A DNA stretch of 64,000 bases from NCBI RefSeq assembly GCF_007994135.1, contig NZ_VLKF01000001.1, positions 1,736,001 to 1,800,000 of the forward strand, written 5' to 3'. This document shows, in pieces, positions 47,203-56,160 of this stretch. Every line of letters starts with the position of its first letter. Position 1 is the first letter of the stretch. The position numbers were made by a program, and so were the translations under genes. The stretch comes from Modestobacter roseus. GTDB lineage: Bacteria; Actinomycetota; Actinomycetes; Mycobacteriales; Geodermatophilaceae. The notes under the pieces are model-generated. The model was given only the letters and a program-made list of their open reading frames with translations, ran no database searches and was not told the origin of the DNA.

Positions 47203-48939
47203 GTGGCACATCCGACCGTCGCCGTCCAGCTCGTGCAGATGCTCCGCGCCGCGGGGGTGGAACGGATCTACGGCGTGGTCGGGGACTCGCTGAACCCGGT
47301 CGTCGACGCCGTCCGGCACACCGACGGCATCGAGTGGGTGCACGTGGCCAACGAGGAGGGCGGGGCGTTCGCCGCGGCCGCCGAGGCGCAGGTGACCGGG
47401 AAGCTGGCGGTCTGCGCGGGCTCCTGCGGGCCGGGCAACACCCACCTGCTGCAGGGGCTGTACGACGCGCACCGCAGCGGGGCACCGGTGCTCGCGATCG
47501 CCTCGCACATCCAGTCGCAGGAGATCGGGATGGCCTTCTTCCAGGAGACCCACCCCGAGCGGACGTTCCAGGAGTGCTCGTCCTGGTGCGAGGTGGTCAC
47601 GCCCAAGCAGATGCCGCACGCGCTGCGGGTGGCGATCCAGACCGCCGTCGGCGAGCAGGGGGTGTCGGTCGTCGTGCTGCCGGGCGACCTGGCCGGCGAG
47701 GAGTCCGGCGGGCCGACGGTGGAGTCGGCGATGGTGGCCCGGCCCTCCGCCGTGCGGCCGCCCGCCGAGCAGGTGCAGGCGCTGGCCGACGCGATCAACG
47801 CGGCCGAGACGGTGACGCTGTTCTGCGGCGCCGGCTGCCGGGACGCGCACGACGAGGTGGTGCAGCTGGCCGGGCACGTGCTGGCCCCGGTCGGGCACGC
47901 GCTCGGCGGCAAGGAGTTCATCCAGTACGACAACCCCTACGACGTCGGCATGAGCGGCCTGCTGGGGTACGGGGCGGCACACGAGGCCACGCACGAGGCC
48001 GACCTGCTGGTGCTGCTGGGCACCGACTTCCCGTACCCGGACTTCCTGCCGCAGGCGCGGACTGCGCAGGTCGACGCGGACGCCACGCACCTGGGCCGGC
48101 GCAGCCCGCTCGAGGTGGCGGTGCACGGCGACGTCGGGGAGACCATCCGGGCGCTGCTGCCGCTGCTGGAGCGCAAGACCGACCGGCGCTTCCTGGACCG
48201 GATGCTGCGCGACCACGCCGACTCCCTGGAGAAGGTGGTCGACGCGTACACGCACCGGGTGGAGGAGATGCGCCCGATCCACCCGGAGTACGTGGCCGCG
48301 CAGCTGGACGAGCTCGCCGCCGACGACGCGGTGTTCACCGTGGACACCGGGATGTGCAACGTGTGGGCGGCGCGGTACCTGACTCCGAACGGCCGGCGAC
48401 GGGTGATCGGGTCGTTCCGGCACGGGTCGATGGCCAACGCGCTGCCGCACGCGATCGGTGCGCAGTTCGCCGCGCCCGGGCGGCAGGTGGTGTCGATGAG
48501 CGGGGACGGCGGTCTGGCGATGCTGCTCGGGGAGCTGATCACCGCCCGGCTGCACCGGCTGCCGATCAAGATCGTGCTGTTCAACAACGCGTCGCTCGGC
48601 ATGGTGAAGCTGGAGATGATGGTCGAGGGCATCCCGGACTTCGAGACCGACCACGAGCCGACGGACTTCGCCGCGATCGCGGCCGCGGTCGGCATCCGGT
48701 CGATGCGGGTGGAGGACCCCGGGGAGGTGCGGGACACCCTCACCGCGGGCCTGGCCGATCCGGGGCCGGTGCTCATGGAGTTCGTGACCGACCCGAACGC
48801 GCTGTCGATCCCGCCGGCGATCACCGGCGAGCAGGTCCGTGGGTTCGCGACGACCGCGTCGAAGATGATCCTGGGCGGCGGGGTCGGGAAGATGATCGAC
48901 CTGGCCCGCAGCAACCTGCGGAACGTCCCGCGCCCGTGA
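47203..48939 (+). CDS. poxB: Pyruvate dehydrogenase (quinone)/pyruvate oxidase, TPP-dependent
   Basis: A 578-residue TPP/FAD enzyme: GVVGDSLNPVVDAV, AVCAGSCGPGNTHLLQGLYD, and the TPP motif MSGDGGLAMLLGELITARLH with LFNNASLGMVKLEMM. It decarboxylates pyruvate to acetate, feeding electrons to quinones. The GTG at 47203 has GAGGAG upstream. The preceding 141 bp (47062-47202) is C-rich low-complexity leader without a gene. Confidence 0.9.
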   Translation: MAHPTVAVQLVQMLRAAGVERIYGVVGDSLNPVVDAVRHTDGIEWVHVANEEGGAFAAAAEAQVTGKLAVCAGSCGPGNTHLLQGLYDAHRSGAPVLAIASHIQSQEIGMAFFQETHPERTFQECSSWCEVVTPKQMPHALRVAIQTAVGEQGVSVVVLPGDLAGEESGGPTVESAMVARPSAVRPPAEQVQALADAINAAETVTLFCGAGCRDAHDEVVQLAGHVLAPVGHALGGKEFIQYDNPYDVGMSGLLGYGAAHEATHEADLLVLLGTDFPYPDFLPQARTAQVDADATHLGRRSPLEVAVHGDVGETIRALLPLLERKTDRRFLDRMLRDHADSLEKVVDAYTHRVEEMRPIHPEYVAAQLDELAADDAVFTVDTGMCNVWAARYLTPNGRRRVIGSFRHGSMANALPHAIGAQFAAPGRQVVSMSGDGGLAMLLGELITARLHRLPIKIVLFNNASLGMVKLEMMVEGIPDFETDHEPTDFAAIAAAVGIRSMRVEDPGEVRDTLTAGLADPGPVLMEFVTDPNALSIPPAITGEQVRGFATTASKMILGGGVGKMIDLARSNLRNVPRP

Positions 48940-48998
48940 CCGGGAACGGCCACGGGCGGGTCGGGCCGGCCCGGCCGGCCGGTTGGTCGGCCCCGGGC

Positions 48999-49370
48999 TC
49001 AGGCGGCGTGGCGGCGGGGTTCGCGGACCCCGTACCAGCCGGTGAGCAGATGGCTGCGCACGGCGGCCGGCAGGGCGCCCCACCGGAGCAGTGCGGCGCG
49101 GGCGGGTAGTGCGCTGGCGGCAGCGAGCTGACCCAGTTCGAGCACGCGCTCGGGGCGCGGGCAGAAGGGTGTGCGCTCGTGCAGCCCCGAGGCCAGGTGG
49201 TGGTCGAAAGCCGCGAGGATGTCGGCCTGGTGCTCGGGGTCGAACCACTGCGGGCTCCGCGGCGAGCCCTGCGGGACGTCCTGACGGATCACGTTGCTCT
49301 CATCGGCAGGCGGGGGGCCTGCCGGGACTCGAGTGCCCGACGATCCGCGGCACAGCAACTCCCGGCACAC
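48999..49370 (-). CDS. Hypothetical protein
   Basis: A 123-residue reading from ATG 49370; the core after about residue 26 (VIRQDVPQGSPRSPQWFDPE, then HHLASGLHERTPFCPRPERV) looks like the true protein, so a GTG near 49295 may be the real start. Ends GWYGVREPRRHAA. No recognised domain. It follows the DUF222 gene on the same strand. Confidence 0.4.
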   Translation of the reverse strand: MCRELLCRGSSGTRVPAGPPPADESNVIRQDVPQGSPRSPQWFDPEHQADILAAFDHHLASGLHERTPFCPRPERVLELGQLAAASALPARAALLRWGALPAAVRSHLLTGWYGVREPRRHAA

Positions 49371-49454
49371 CAGTCACACGGACTGGACGGTGCTGCCACC
49401 CAGCGGCCAGCAACCAGCAACCCGCGACCAGCGACTGTCGGCCACCCAGCCTGC

Positions 49455-50939
49455 TCAGAACGGAGGTGGGTCGTCAGCGGGGTCGTCCGAGGGTGGTCCG
49501 CCGGTCGGCTCGGGCGGCGGTGGCTCGGGTTCTCGTGGTCGGAGGCCGGGTGGTCGGGTGGTGCGGGTGACGCCGGACGGGGTGGTGACCTGCAGGGTGC
49601 CGTCGCCGGTCATGACGAACCGCCAGCCGGGGGCGTGGACGAAGGACCCCCGTGCCCCCCACCGCTCGCAAGCTCGCGGCGGGTCCCTGCACGGGGGCCG
49701 GGGGACGACGTGGTCCAGGTCGTGGGCGCCGACGCGCTGGCCGCAGCCCGGGAAGCGGCAGCGCCGGTCGCGGGCGGTGACGAACGCCCGCTGCCGCTCG
49801 GTGGGCCGGTACCGGTCGGTCGTCGGCGGCGGGCCGGCCAGCGCGCAGGAGCAGTCGCCCACCGCGTGCTCGGGGCAGCCGCGCGTCGCCAGCCGCTCCA
49901 ACTCCGCGGGGGTGAAGGTGGCCAGCAGTTCCCCGTCCGGGCCGGTGACCGCATAGGCCAGTGACCCGCCGTCGGGGGCGGTGACGCCGAGAGCCCCGAG
50001 CCGGGCCAGCAGGTCACGCAGGTGCGCGGCGGTGATCACCAGCCCGTTCACCTCACCCGGCGCACACCCGCCCTCCAACGCCTCCAGCGCGGCGGTGATC
50101 GTCAGGTTCGCCGCCACCAGCGGCAGCCCGGAGTCAGCGGGGCGCAGGATCAGCGCCGCGGCCACCAGCGTGCGCAGCAGCCCGATCGGCCGCTCGTCCC
50201 CATCGGCCTTCAACATCCGCGCCAACTGGTCGAACAGGTCCTTCGCCGCGGCGGCCTCCTCGGCCGGCAGGTCCACCGCCAGCACCGCCCGCCCATCAGC
50301 AGGTGAGGGGTAGACGTGCACGTCGGCGGTCTTCGCCGCCTCCACCCGCGCCTCCTCCGCCGCAGCGGCGTCCAGCTGCAGCACCAGCTCCGCGGCCCGG
50401 GTACCGACCCGGGTCACCGACAGATCCCGCGCCTCACCCAGCAGCCGTTCCTCCACCCGGGCGGCCACGTCGGCGGGGACGTCCTTCACCGCATCAGCCA
50501 GCTGCTGCGCCCGCCGCTCATCCAGCTCCCCATCCCGCAGCGCCGCGAACGTCGCGGGCAGCTTCCGCACCCACGTCAACGCCCGGGTCAACCGGATCGC
50601 CGCCGTCCCCCGCCCGACGTTGAGCACGGCCGCCAGCTCCGCGGTGCAGAACTCACTCACCTCACCGTCACCCGGCTGCGCGGTCCACCCCGCCCGCCGG
50701 GCACCCGGGTGATCCGGCGCCGGATCCGCCGCGGCGGGCCGCTGCCCGGCCAGCGCCAGGATCAGCTCCGCCTCGTGTGCGGCGTCCTGCCCCCGGCGGC
50801 GCTGCACCCGCTGCAGCTCCGCGGCCAGCTGCTCATCGGAGAGCCACTCAGGCGGCAGCCGGGAAGGCTCGACCGGGCGATGGACCACCCAGTCGATGAG
50901 CACCCCCTCGACCACGCTCGACCCCGACACCTGCGCCAT
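49455..50939 (-). CDS. DUF222 (13E12-like) protein with damaged HNH nuclease domain
   Basis: A 494-residue DUF222 protein. The conserved DUF222 region (VRKLPATFAALRDGELDERR, AQQLADAVKDVPADVAARVE) is followed by the start of an HNH motif CRFPGCGQRVGAHDLDHVVP. After DHVVP the usual GG..NL..LCR.HH segment is absent, replaced by about 22 unrelated residues encoded by the palindrome at 49643-49699, before HAPGWRF resumes. The nuclease is therefore probably inactive. ATG 50939 is 7 nt after a TATGTT -10 and an SOS-like box, so leaderless. 13E12-family genes are DNA-damage inducible in M. tuberculosis. Confidence 0.82.
   Translation of the reverse strand: MAQVSGSSVVEGVLIDWVVHRPVEPSRLPPEWLSDEQLAAELQRVQRRRGQDAAHEAELILALAGQRPAAADPAPDHPGARRAGWTAQPGDGEVSEFCTAELAAVLNVGRGTAAIRLTRALTWVRKLPATFAALRDGELDERRAQQLADAVKDVPADVAARVEERLLGEARDLSVTRVGTRAAELVLQLDAAAAEEARVEAAKTADVHVYPSPADGRAVLAVDLPAEEAAAAKDLFDQLARMLKADGDERPIGLLRTLVAAALILRPADSGLPLVAANLTITAALEALEGGCAPGEVNGLVITAAHLRDLLARLGALGVTAPDGGSLAYAVTGPDGELLATFTPAELERLATRGCPEHAVGDCSCALAGPPPTTDRYRPTERQRAFVTARDRRCRFPGCGQRVGAHDLDHVVPRPPCRDPPRACERWGARGSFVHAPGWRFVMTGDGTLQVTTPSGVTRTTRPPGLRPREPEPPPPEPTGGPPSDDPADDPPPF
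49643..49699. repeat. Palindromic element inside the HNH coding region
   Basis: GGACCCCCGTGC at 49643 and GCACGGGGGCC at 49689-49699 form an inverted repeat around an inner GCTCGCAAGCTCGCGGC palindrome. It resembles a repetitive extragenic element inserted in frame where the HNH core should be. I did not see a second copy in the window. Confidence 0.6.
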
Positions 50940-50944
50940 GCACC

Positions 50945-50958
50945 CGAACATACGTACG
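50945..50958 (-). promoter_or_regulatory. Candidate LexA (SOS) box over the DUF222 promoter
   Basis: CGAACATACGTACG fits the actinobacterial box CGAAC(N4)GTTCG with one mismatch. It overlaps the -10 TATGTT (50947-50952), 7 nt before the leaderless ATG. DNA-damage control is plausible because 13E12-family relatives are LexA-regulated. Confidence 0.5.
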
Positions 50959-51008
50959 AGGTACGACAGTTCTGCACCCCGCGGCCGGCGCGATGCGCCG
51001 ACCTGAGG

Positions 51009-51779
51009 TCACAACCCGCCGGCCACCCGCAGCACGGCGCCGGTGCAGTAGGACGCTTCCGGGGACAGCAGCCAGGCGACCGCCGGGGCGATCTCGTCGG
51101 ACCGCCCGGCCCGCCCGAGCGGCACCCGGCCGACCACGCGGGCCGGCCGGTCGGGGTCACCGGCACCGGCGTGGATGCCGGTCTCCACCAGCCCGGGCGC
51201 GACCGCGTTCACCCGGACGCCGTCGTCCGCGAGTTCCTTCGCCAGGCCGACGACCAGCGCGTCCACCCCGGCCTTCGCGGCGGCGTAGTGCACGTACTCG
51301 TGGGGTGAGCCGAGGGTGGCCGCGCTGGAGGAGATCGCGACGATCGCACCGCCGGGTCCCCCGCGCCTCCGCGACATCACCTGGGCCGCGCGGCGCGCGC
51401 ACAGCAGGACGCCGAGCAGGTTCACGTCGAGGACCTGCCGGACGACGTCCACCGGGGTGTCGGCCAGGTCGCCGAGGTGCGCCGTCAGCCCCGCGTTGGC
51501 GACCAGACCGGTCACCGGCCCGAGCCCGGCGGCCGCCGCGGCGAAGAGCGCGTCGACCGCGGCCGGGTCGCTCACCTCGGCCCGGACGGCGATCGCCCGC
51601 GCCCCGGCCGCCCGCGCACCGGCGACCACCGCCTCGGCGCTCCCCGCGTCGGCCCGGTAGCCGACGGCGACGTCGTGACCGTCGCGCACCAGCCGCGCGA
51701 CGACGGCGGCGCCGATGCCGCGCCCTCCGCCGGTGACGACGGTGACCGGGCGGGGCGACGACCCAGCAGAGGTGTCCAC
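51009..51779 (-). CDS. Short-chain dehydrogenase/reductase (FabG-like)
   Basis: A 256-residue classical SDR: VTGGGRGIGAAVVARL (NADP site), LVANAGL, AISSSAA and the YVHYAAAK Tyr-Lys pair, then PGLVETGIHAGAG. Reduces or oxidises a hydroxyl/keto substrate, unassigned. The GTG at 51779 is 46 bp from the divergent hypothetical gene; longer frames upstream are spurious. Confidence 0.88.
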   Translation of the reverse strand: MDTSAGSSPRPVTVVTGGGRGIGAAVVARLVRDGHDVAVGYRADAGSAEAVVAGARAAGARAIAVRAEVSDPAAVDALFAAAAAGLGPVTGLVANAGLTAHLGDLADTPVDVVRQVLDVNLLGVLLCARRAAQVMSRRRGGPGGAIVAISSSAATLGSPHEYVHYAAAKAGVDALVVGLAKELADDGVRVNAVAPGLVETGIHAGAGDPDRPARVVGRVPLGRAGRSDEIAPAVAWLLSPEASYCTGAVLRVAGGL

Positions 51780-51825
51780 GGCGGTGATCCTCGGTCCTGT
51801 CACCCCCCGGCGGCAGACTCGGGGT

Positions 51826-52482
51826 GTGGAGCCCTCCCCCGACACCCCCACACCCGGCGGCCTGACACCGGACGGCGACCCCGAGGACGTCGACCGGCCG
51901 CACGCGGTGGTCACCCGGCTGCGTCCGCTGCTCCTCGCCGTGCAGGAGGCGCTCGCGGCCGGCATCGCGGTCAGCCGGCGGATCCACGCCGAGCACGGCT
52001 GGCAGCCCTCGGCCGACCGGCACCTGGACCACCAGCTGGTCCGCCGGGAGGCGATGGAGCGGCTGCGTCCCTTCGGCGCGCACCTGGAGGACGGCCCGCT
52101 CAGCGGCCAGCTGGACCTGCTCGACCTGGGCACCGACAACCTCGGGCTGCCGATGAGCGGGCTGATCCTGCACACCGACACCGACGTGCTGCGGGTCTGG
52201 CACTCCGACGACGGCGAGCTCCCGGCCGCCGACACGCAGGGGCTGCGCGCGTTCTACCGGCAGCGCCCAGTGCTGCAGACGCAGCTGGCACTGGGCGTCC
52301 CGGCCGACGCCCCGACGCCCCGGTCGCACCTGGCGCTGCTGTGGGCCGACGGCCGGCTGCCCGGCGGCGGCCCCGGGCTGGTGCGGTTCGACCTGGTCCG
52401 CCCCCGCGGCACGATCGGCCGGCGGGTCGACGTCGACTGGCACGTCGGCCTGCTCGACCGGCTGGCCGCCCGCGCCGCGTGA
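51826..52482 (+). CDS. Hypothetical protein
   Basis: A 218-residue soluble protein from GTG 51826. The N-terminus is Pro/Asp-rich, followed by a helical AVVTRLRPLLLAVQEALAAG and AERLRPF-like mid region, then a mixed beta C-terminal half with RSHLALLWADGRLPGGGPGL. I do not recognise a family. Divergent from the SDR by 46 bp. Confidence 0.55.
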   Translation: MEPSPDTPTPGGLTPDGDPEDVDRPHAVVTRLRPLLLAVQEALAAGIAVSRRIHAEHGWQPSADRHLDHQLVRREAMERLRPFGAHLEDGPLSGQLDLLDLGTDNLGLPMSGLILHTDTDVLRVWHSDDGELPAADTQGLRAFYRQRPVLQTQLALGVPADAPTPRSHLALLWADGRLPGGGPGLVRFDLVRPRGTIGRRVDVDWHVGLLDRLAARAA

Positions 52483-52559
52483 GCTGGTCGACACCCCGGC
52501 CCGGCGACACGAGGGACCCCGGGCGGGCCGCTGCCCGACCGAGCCCCCAGAATGGCCCG

Positions 52560-53396
52560 GTGCACAGAGGCAGGAACGTAGACCCTGGAATCGCCCGCTC
52601 GTGGCTGCTGGTCAACGGCGCCCGTACCGAGCTGTTCGACGAGGCGCACGACTCCCGTGCCGACCAGGTCGTGCTCGACATCGAGGACGCGGTCGACCCG
52701 GCCCGCAAGCCCGGTGCCCGAGCCGACGTGGCCGAGTACCTCTCCACCGGGGAGAAGCGCGCCTGGGTGCGGATCAACGACCGCTCGACGGCCTTCTGGT
52801 CCGACGACGTCGACGCGCTCAAGGGCATGCCCGGCCTCGCCGGCGTCATGCTCGCCAAGACCGAGGCCGCCGAGCACGTCACCGAGACCTACGACCGGCT
52901 CGGCGGCGCCACCCCGGTGCTCGCGCTGGTCGAGTCGGCGCTGGGCATCGAGGAGGCGGTGCACATCGCCCGTGCCCGCGGCGCGTTCCGCCTCGCCTTC
53001 GGCAGCGGTGACTACCGCCGCGACACCGGCACCAGCGCCGACGACCTGGCGATGGCCTACCCCCGCTCCCGCCTGGTCGTCGCCAGCCGGGTCGGTGGCC
53101 TGCCCGGACCCATCGACGGCCCGACCGTCGGCACCAGCCACCCGATCCTGCGCGAGCAGTCGGCGCTGACCGTCTCGCTGGGGCTCACCGGCAAGCTCTG
53201 CCTGCAGCTGGACCAGCTGCCGGTGATCAACGAGGTCATCAGCCCGGCTCCCTCCGACGTCGCCTGGGCCCGGGACTTCCTCGCCGACTTCGACGCCCGC
53301 GGCCAGGTCATCCGTGACGGCAGCGACCTGCCCCGGCTCGGCCGGGCGCGCAAGATCGAGAAGCTGGCCACCGCGTTCGGCGTCCAGCCCAGCTGA
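52560..53396 (+). CDS. HpcH/HpaI-family aldolase/lyase (CitE-like)
   Basis: A 278-residue TIM-barrel: VVLDIEDAVDPARKPGARAD (typical DIEDAV), AWVRINDR, ALVESALGIEEAVHIA and AFGSGDYRRDTGT bind Mg and the acyl-CoA or acid. Related to CitE and L-malyl-CoA lyases; probably cleaves or hydrates a beta-hydroxyacyl-CoA, exact substrate unknown. GTG 52560. Confidence 0.86.
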   Translation: MHRGRNVDPGIARSWLLVNGARTELFDEAHDSRADQVVLDIEDAVDPARKPGARADVAEYLSTGEKRAWVRINDRSTAFWSDDVDALKGMPGLAGVMLAKTEAAEHVTETYDRLGGATPVLALVESALGIEEAVHIARARGAFRLAFGSGDYRRDTGTSADDLAMAYPRSRLVVASRVGGLPGPIDGPTVGTSHPILREQSALTVSLGLTGKLCLQLDQLPVINEVISPAPSDVAWARDFLADFDARGQVIRDGSDLPRLGRARKIEKLATAFGVQPS

Positions 53397-53414
53397 GTCG
53401 CGCCACCCCGCGCT

Positions 53415-53441
53415 CGGCCCGCACCCTCGGGTGCGGGGCCG
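53415..53441. terminator. Hairpin after the CitE-like gene
   Basis: CGGCCCGCACCC and GGGTGCGGGGCCG form an 11-12 bp stem with a 2-nt TC loop and one bulged base, 18 bp past the stop at 53396. Convergent genes share it. Confidence 0.7.
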
Positions 53442-53444
53442 ACT

Positions 53445-53492
53445 GCGTTCAGGGGCGGGTGCGTCCAGGGGCGGGTGCGTTCAGGGGCGGGT
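53445..53492. repeat. 16-bp tandem repeat at the end of the methyltransferase gene
   Basis: Three copies of GCGTTCAGGGGCGGGT (the middle one GCGTCCAGGGGCGGGT). The last copy contains the stop of the minus-strand gene, so duplication copied its 3-prime end outward. Confidence 0.8.
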
Positions 53493-54266
53493 GCCGACGA
53501 CGACGGTCGCGTCGAGGTCGTCGTCGCGCCGCACGACGGTCTGCAGGCCGCCGGCCGCGACGGCCGTCGCGGTGGCCGGCGCCTGTTCCGCACCGGTCTC
53601 GATCAGCAGCGCCCCGCCGACCGACAGCCAGCCGGCCGCGCCGGCCGCGACCCGCCGGTGCACGGCCACCCCGTCCGTGCCGCCGTCCAGGGCCAGCCGC
53701 GCCTCGTGCTCCCGCGCCTCCCGCGGCATCAGCTCGACCGCGTCGGTGGGCACGTAGGGGGCGTTGACCACCAGCACGTCGACCTGCCCGTGCAACGACC
53801 ACGGCAGGGCGTCGAACAGGTCGCCCTCCCCCACCCAGGCGCCCAGCGGTGCCAGGTTGCGGCGGGCGCAGGCGACGGCCGCCGGGTCGAGGTCGGCGGC
53901 GTGCAACCGCACCCCACCGACGGCGACCGCGACGGCCATCCCCACCGCCCCGGTCCCGCAGCACAGGTCGACGACGACGCTCCCCCGCCCGGCCCGGGCC
54001 ACGGCCTCCGCCGCGAGGAACTCGGTGCGCCGCCGCGGCACGAACACCCCCGGCGCCACGGCCACCTGCAGACCGCAGAAGCCGGCCCAGCCCAGCACCT
54101 GCTCCAGCGGCTCCCCGGCCACCCGCCGGCTCACCAGCCGCTCCAGGTGGCGCGGCCCGTCCGCGGCCTCGACCAGCAGCGCCGCCTCGTCCTCGGCGAA
54201 GACGCACCCGGCCGCGCGCAACCGGGCGACCAGCGTCGCGGGCGGGGCCGGGTCGGGATCGGACAT
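53481..54266 (-). CDS. PrmC/HemK-related protein N5-glutamine methyltransferase
   Basis: A 261-residue methyltransferase: VVDLCCGTGAVGMAVAVAV (SAM site) and the catalytic NAPY motif in VVNAPYVPT instead of the NPPY of PrmC. This NAPY subgroup is a recognised actinobacterial relative of PrmC whose target is not settled. ATG start at 54266 overlaps nothing; the stop lies in the 16-bp repeats. Confidence 0.84.
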   Translation of the reverse strand: MSDPDPAPPATLVARLRAAGCVFAEDEAALLVEAADGPRHLERLVSRRVAGEPLEQVLGWAGFCGLQVAVAPGVFVPRRRTEFLAAEAVARAGRGSVVVDLCCGTGAVGMAVAVAVGGVRLHAADLDPAAVACARRNLAPLGAWVGEGDLFDALPWSLHGQVDVLVVNAPYVPTDAVELMPREAREHEARLALDGGTDGVAVHRRVAAGAAGWLSVGGALLIETGAEQAPATATAVAAGGLQTVVRRDDDLDATVVVGTRP

Positions 54267-54346
54267 CGGGGATCAGTGTGCCCCGCACGGGCGGAACGGG
54301 AACGCACCGTTACGGTGCCGACCAACGACCGGACGGAGGTGTGCGC

Positions 54347-56119
54347 ATGGGCCGACGGGCCGACCAGGTCGCGGCCGTGGTGACGGAGGCCGGACACCGG
54401 CTGCGCGGCACCGCGCTGCTGCTCACCGGGGACCGCGGCGAGGCCGAGGAGCTGCTCGTCCGGGCACTCGCCCGCGCCGGCCGGCGCCGGCCGGTCGACC
54501 CGGCCGAGGCGCTGACGCAGGCGCGGGCGGAGCTGGTCCGCGAGGTCCTGGACGACCACGACCCGCCGGCCGTCGTGATCGGGACCACCGGCGCCGACGA
54601 CGTCGCCGAGGACGACCGCGCCTGGCTGAGTGCACTCGCCGACCTGGCGCCCCGCCACCGGGCGGCGGCCGTCCTCCGCCTGCACGAGCAGCTGGACGAG
54701 GCCGCCACCGCGGAGCTGCTCGGCTGCTCCCCCGCCGACGTCGCCGACGCGCTCGCCACGGCGCTGGACGCCCTCGGCCCGCTGCTCACCACCCGGCCGG
54801 ACCCGGCCGGGCCAGTGCCGGCGATGGCCGCAGCGGCAGCACCGGCAGCAGCCGATCCCGCAGACGCCGATCCGGATCCCGACGCCGTCTACCGCCCCGG
54901 CGCGCTCGCGACCGCGCTCCTCCGGGACCGCCCCGCGTCCCCGCCCGCCGCAGCTCAGCGCCCCGCGCCCCCGTCCCCGCGCCCCGTCCCCGCGCCCCGT
55001 CCCCGCGCCCTCGTGCCCCGCGCCCTCGTCCCCCGCATCCCCGCCCGCCGGCGACGACCCGGACGCGATCTACCGGCGGCCGGCGTGACCTCGCCGCTCG
55101 AGCGGGCGGTCGCCGCGCGGCTGACCGAGCTCGCCGCCCTCGCCGAGCAGCCCGACGGCGACGACGCGGCGACCCGCGCACTGGCCCTGGCCCGCTCCCG
55201 ACGCCGTCGCACCGCCGGCTGGGTCGTCGGCGGGCTCACCGTCGTCCTCCTGGTCGCGGGGGCGGCGCTGACCGGGACGGGCGCGGGCGAACCGCCGGCC
55301 GCCGCCCGCCCGTCCCGGGCCCCCACCGTCACGCCCTACGTCGCGCCCCCGCCCATGCTGTACGACCTCCCGGTGCGGGGCTCCCTCGCCGACGACGAGG
55401 ACTTCGTGGCGGCCGTCGCCGCGCTCGACTGGACGCCGGAGATCGGGCTGGACGGCCTCACCTACGGCGGCGCGGGCACCGTGGAGGACGGCACCCAGCG
55501 CGTCGTGTTCGCCGGCGACGTGCCCGGTGGGCGGCGCTGGGCGGTGGTGCTCGCCCAGGCCGGTCGTGAGTGGGCCTGGGCGTGGTTCACCGGCCCGGCG
55601 GGCGCCCGGCCCGCCCAGCTCACGCCGGTGGTCACCGGGATGACCATCAGCGGCCAGGAGCGGCTGGCGCTGGTCGACGTCTCGTCGACGACCGGCCCGC
55701 TGGTGGTCCTCGCCGAGCCCGAGGTGGCGGCGGAGTACTCGCCCAGCCTGGACCGGGCCCCCGACGGTGCGCTGGTCCGCGACTTCGACCCGCTGCCGAT
55801 GGACCATGGCGTACCGACCGGGATGGTGACGACACCGATCATCTGGAACGCCGGCGAGGTCCGGCTCGACGGCGGCGCCGGCGACGGCATGCCGCTGCAC
55901 CCGATGACCGCCGGCCAGCACCCCACCTGGCCGGCCGGCCCGACCGGACCGGTCGACGACGCCCTCGTGGCCCCCTGCCTGGAACAGCTCGGCTTCACCG
56001 TCGCCGTCCAGATGGGGGGCCTGAGCTGGAGCGAGGACGACCGGCCGGAGATGAGCACCGACGAGGAAGCTGCGCGGGAGCACGAGATCGCCGCCTGCTT
56101 CCGGGGCGGGCAGGGCTGA
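54347..56119 (+). CDS. Sigma-like domain fused to a membrane-anchored extracytoplasmic domain
   Basis: A 590-residue reading from ATG 54347 (GGAGG upstream). The first about 150 residues resemble ECF sigma regions 2 and 4 ([33 protein letters not shown] and [17 protein letters not shown]). A long Pro/Ala/Arg-rich stretch follows (about residues 190-245), then [20 protein letters not shown], a transmembrane helix near residues 290-310 ([20 protein letters not shown]) and an outside domain ending near residue 590. The linker probably carries two compensating frameshifts at 54960-55085. Not a standard sigma factor; perhaps a sigma/anti-sigma remnant. Confidence 0.6.
   Translation: MGRRADQVAAVVTEAGHRLRGTALLLTGDRGEAEELLVRALARAGRRRPVDPAEALTQARAELVREVLDDHDPPAVVIGTTGADDVAEDDRAWLSALADLAPRHRAAAVLRLHEQLDEAATAELLGCSPADVADALATALDALGPLLTTRPDPAGPVPAMAAAAAPAAADPADADPDPDAVYRPGALATALLRDRPASPPAAAQRPAPPSPRPVPAPRPRALVPRALVPRIPARRRRPGRDLPAAGVTSPLERAVAARLTELAALAEQPDGDDAATRALALARSRRRRTAGWVVGGLTVVLLVAGAALTGTGAGEPPAAARPSRAPTVTPYVAPPPMLYDLPVRGSLADDEDFVAAVAALDWTPEIGLDGLTYGGAGTVEDGTQRVVFAGDVPGGRRWAVVLAQAGREWAWAWFTGPAGARPAQLTPVVTGMTISGQERLALVDVSSTTGPLVVLAEPEVAAEYSPSLDRAPDGALVRDFDPLPMDHGVPTGMVTTPIIWNAGEVRLDGGAGDGMPLHPMTAGQHPTWPAGPTGPVDDALVAPCLEQLGFTVAVQMGGLSWSEDDRPEMSTDEEAAREHEIAACFRGGQG
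54955..55045 (+). repeat. 13-bp C-rich tandem repeat in the linker
   Basis: About six degenerate copies of GCGCCCCGTCCCC-type units encode Pro/Arg-rich or, in another frame, Pro/Ser-rich residues. Such runs shift frame easily. Confidence 0.7.
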
Positions 56120-56160
56120 CCGGCTCCCCACGACCGTACGGCGTGCGGCAGGCTCGCCCC

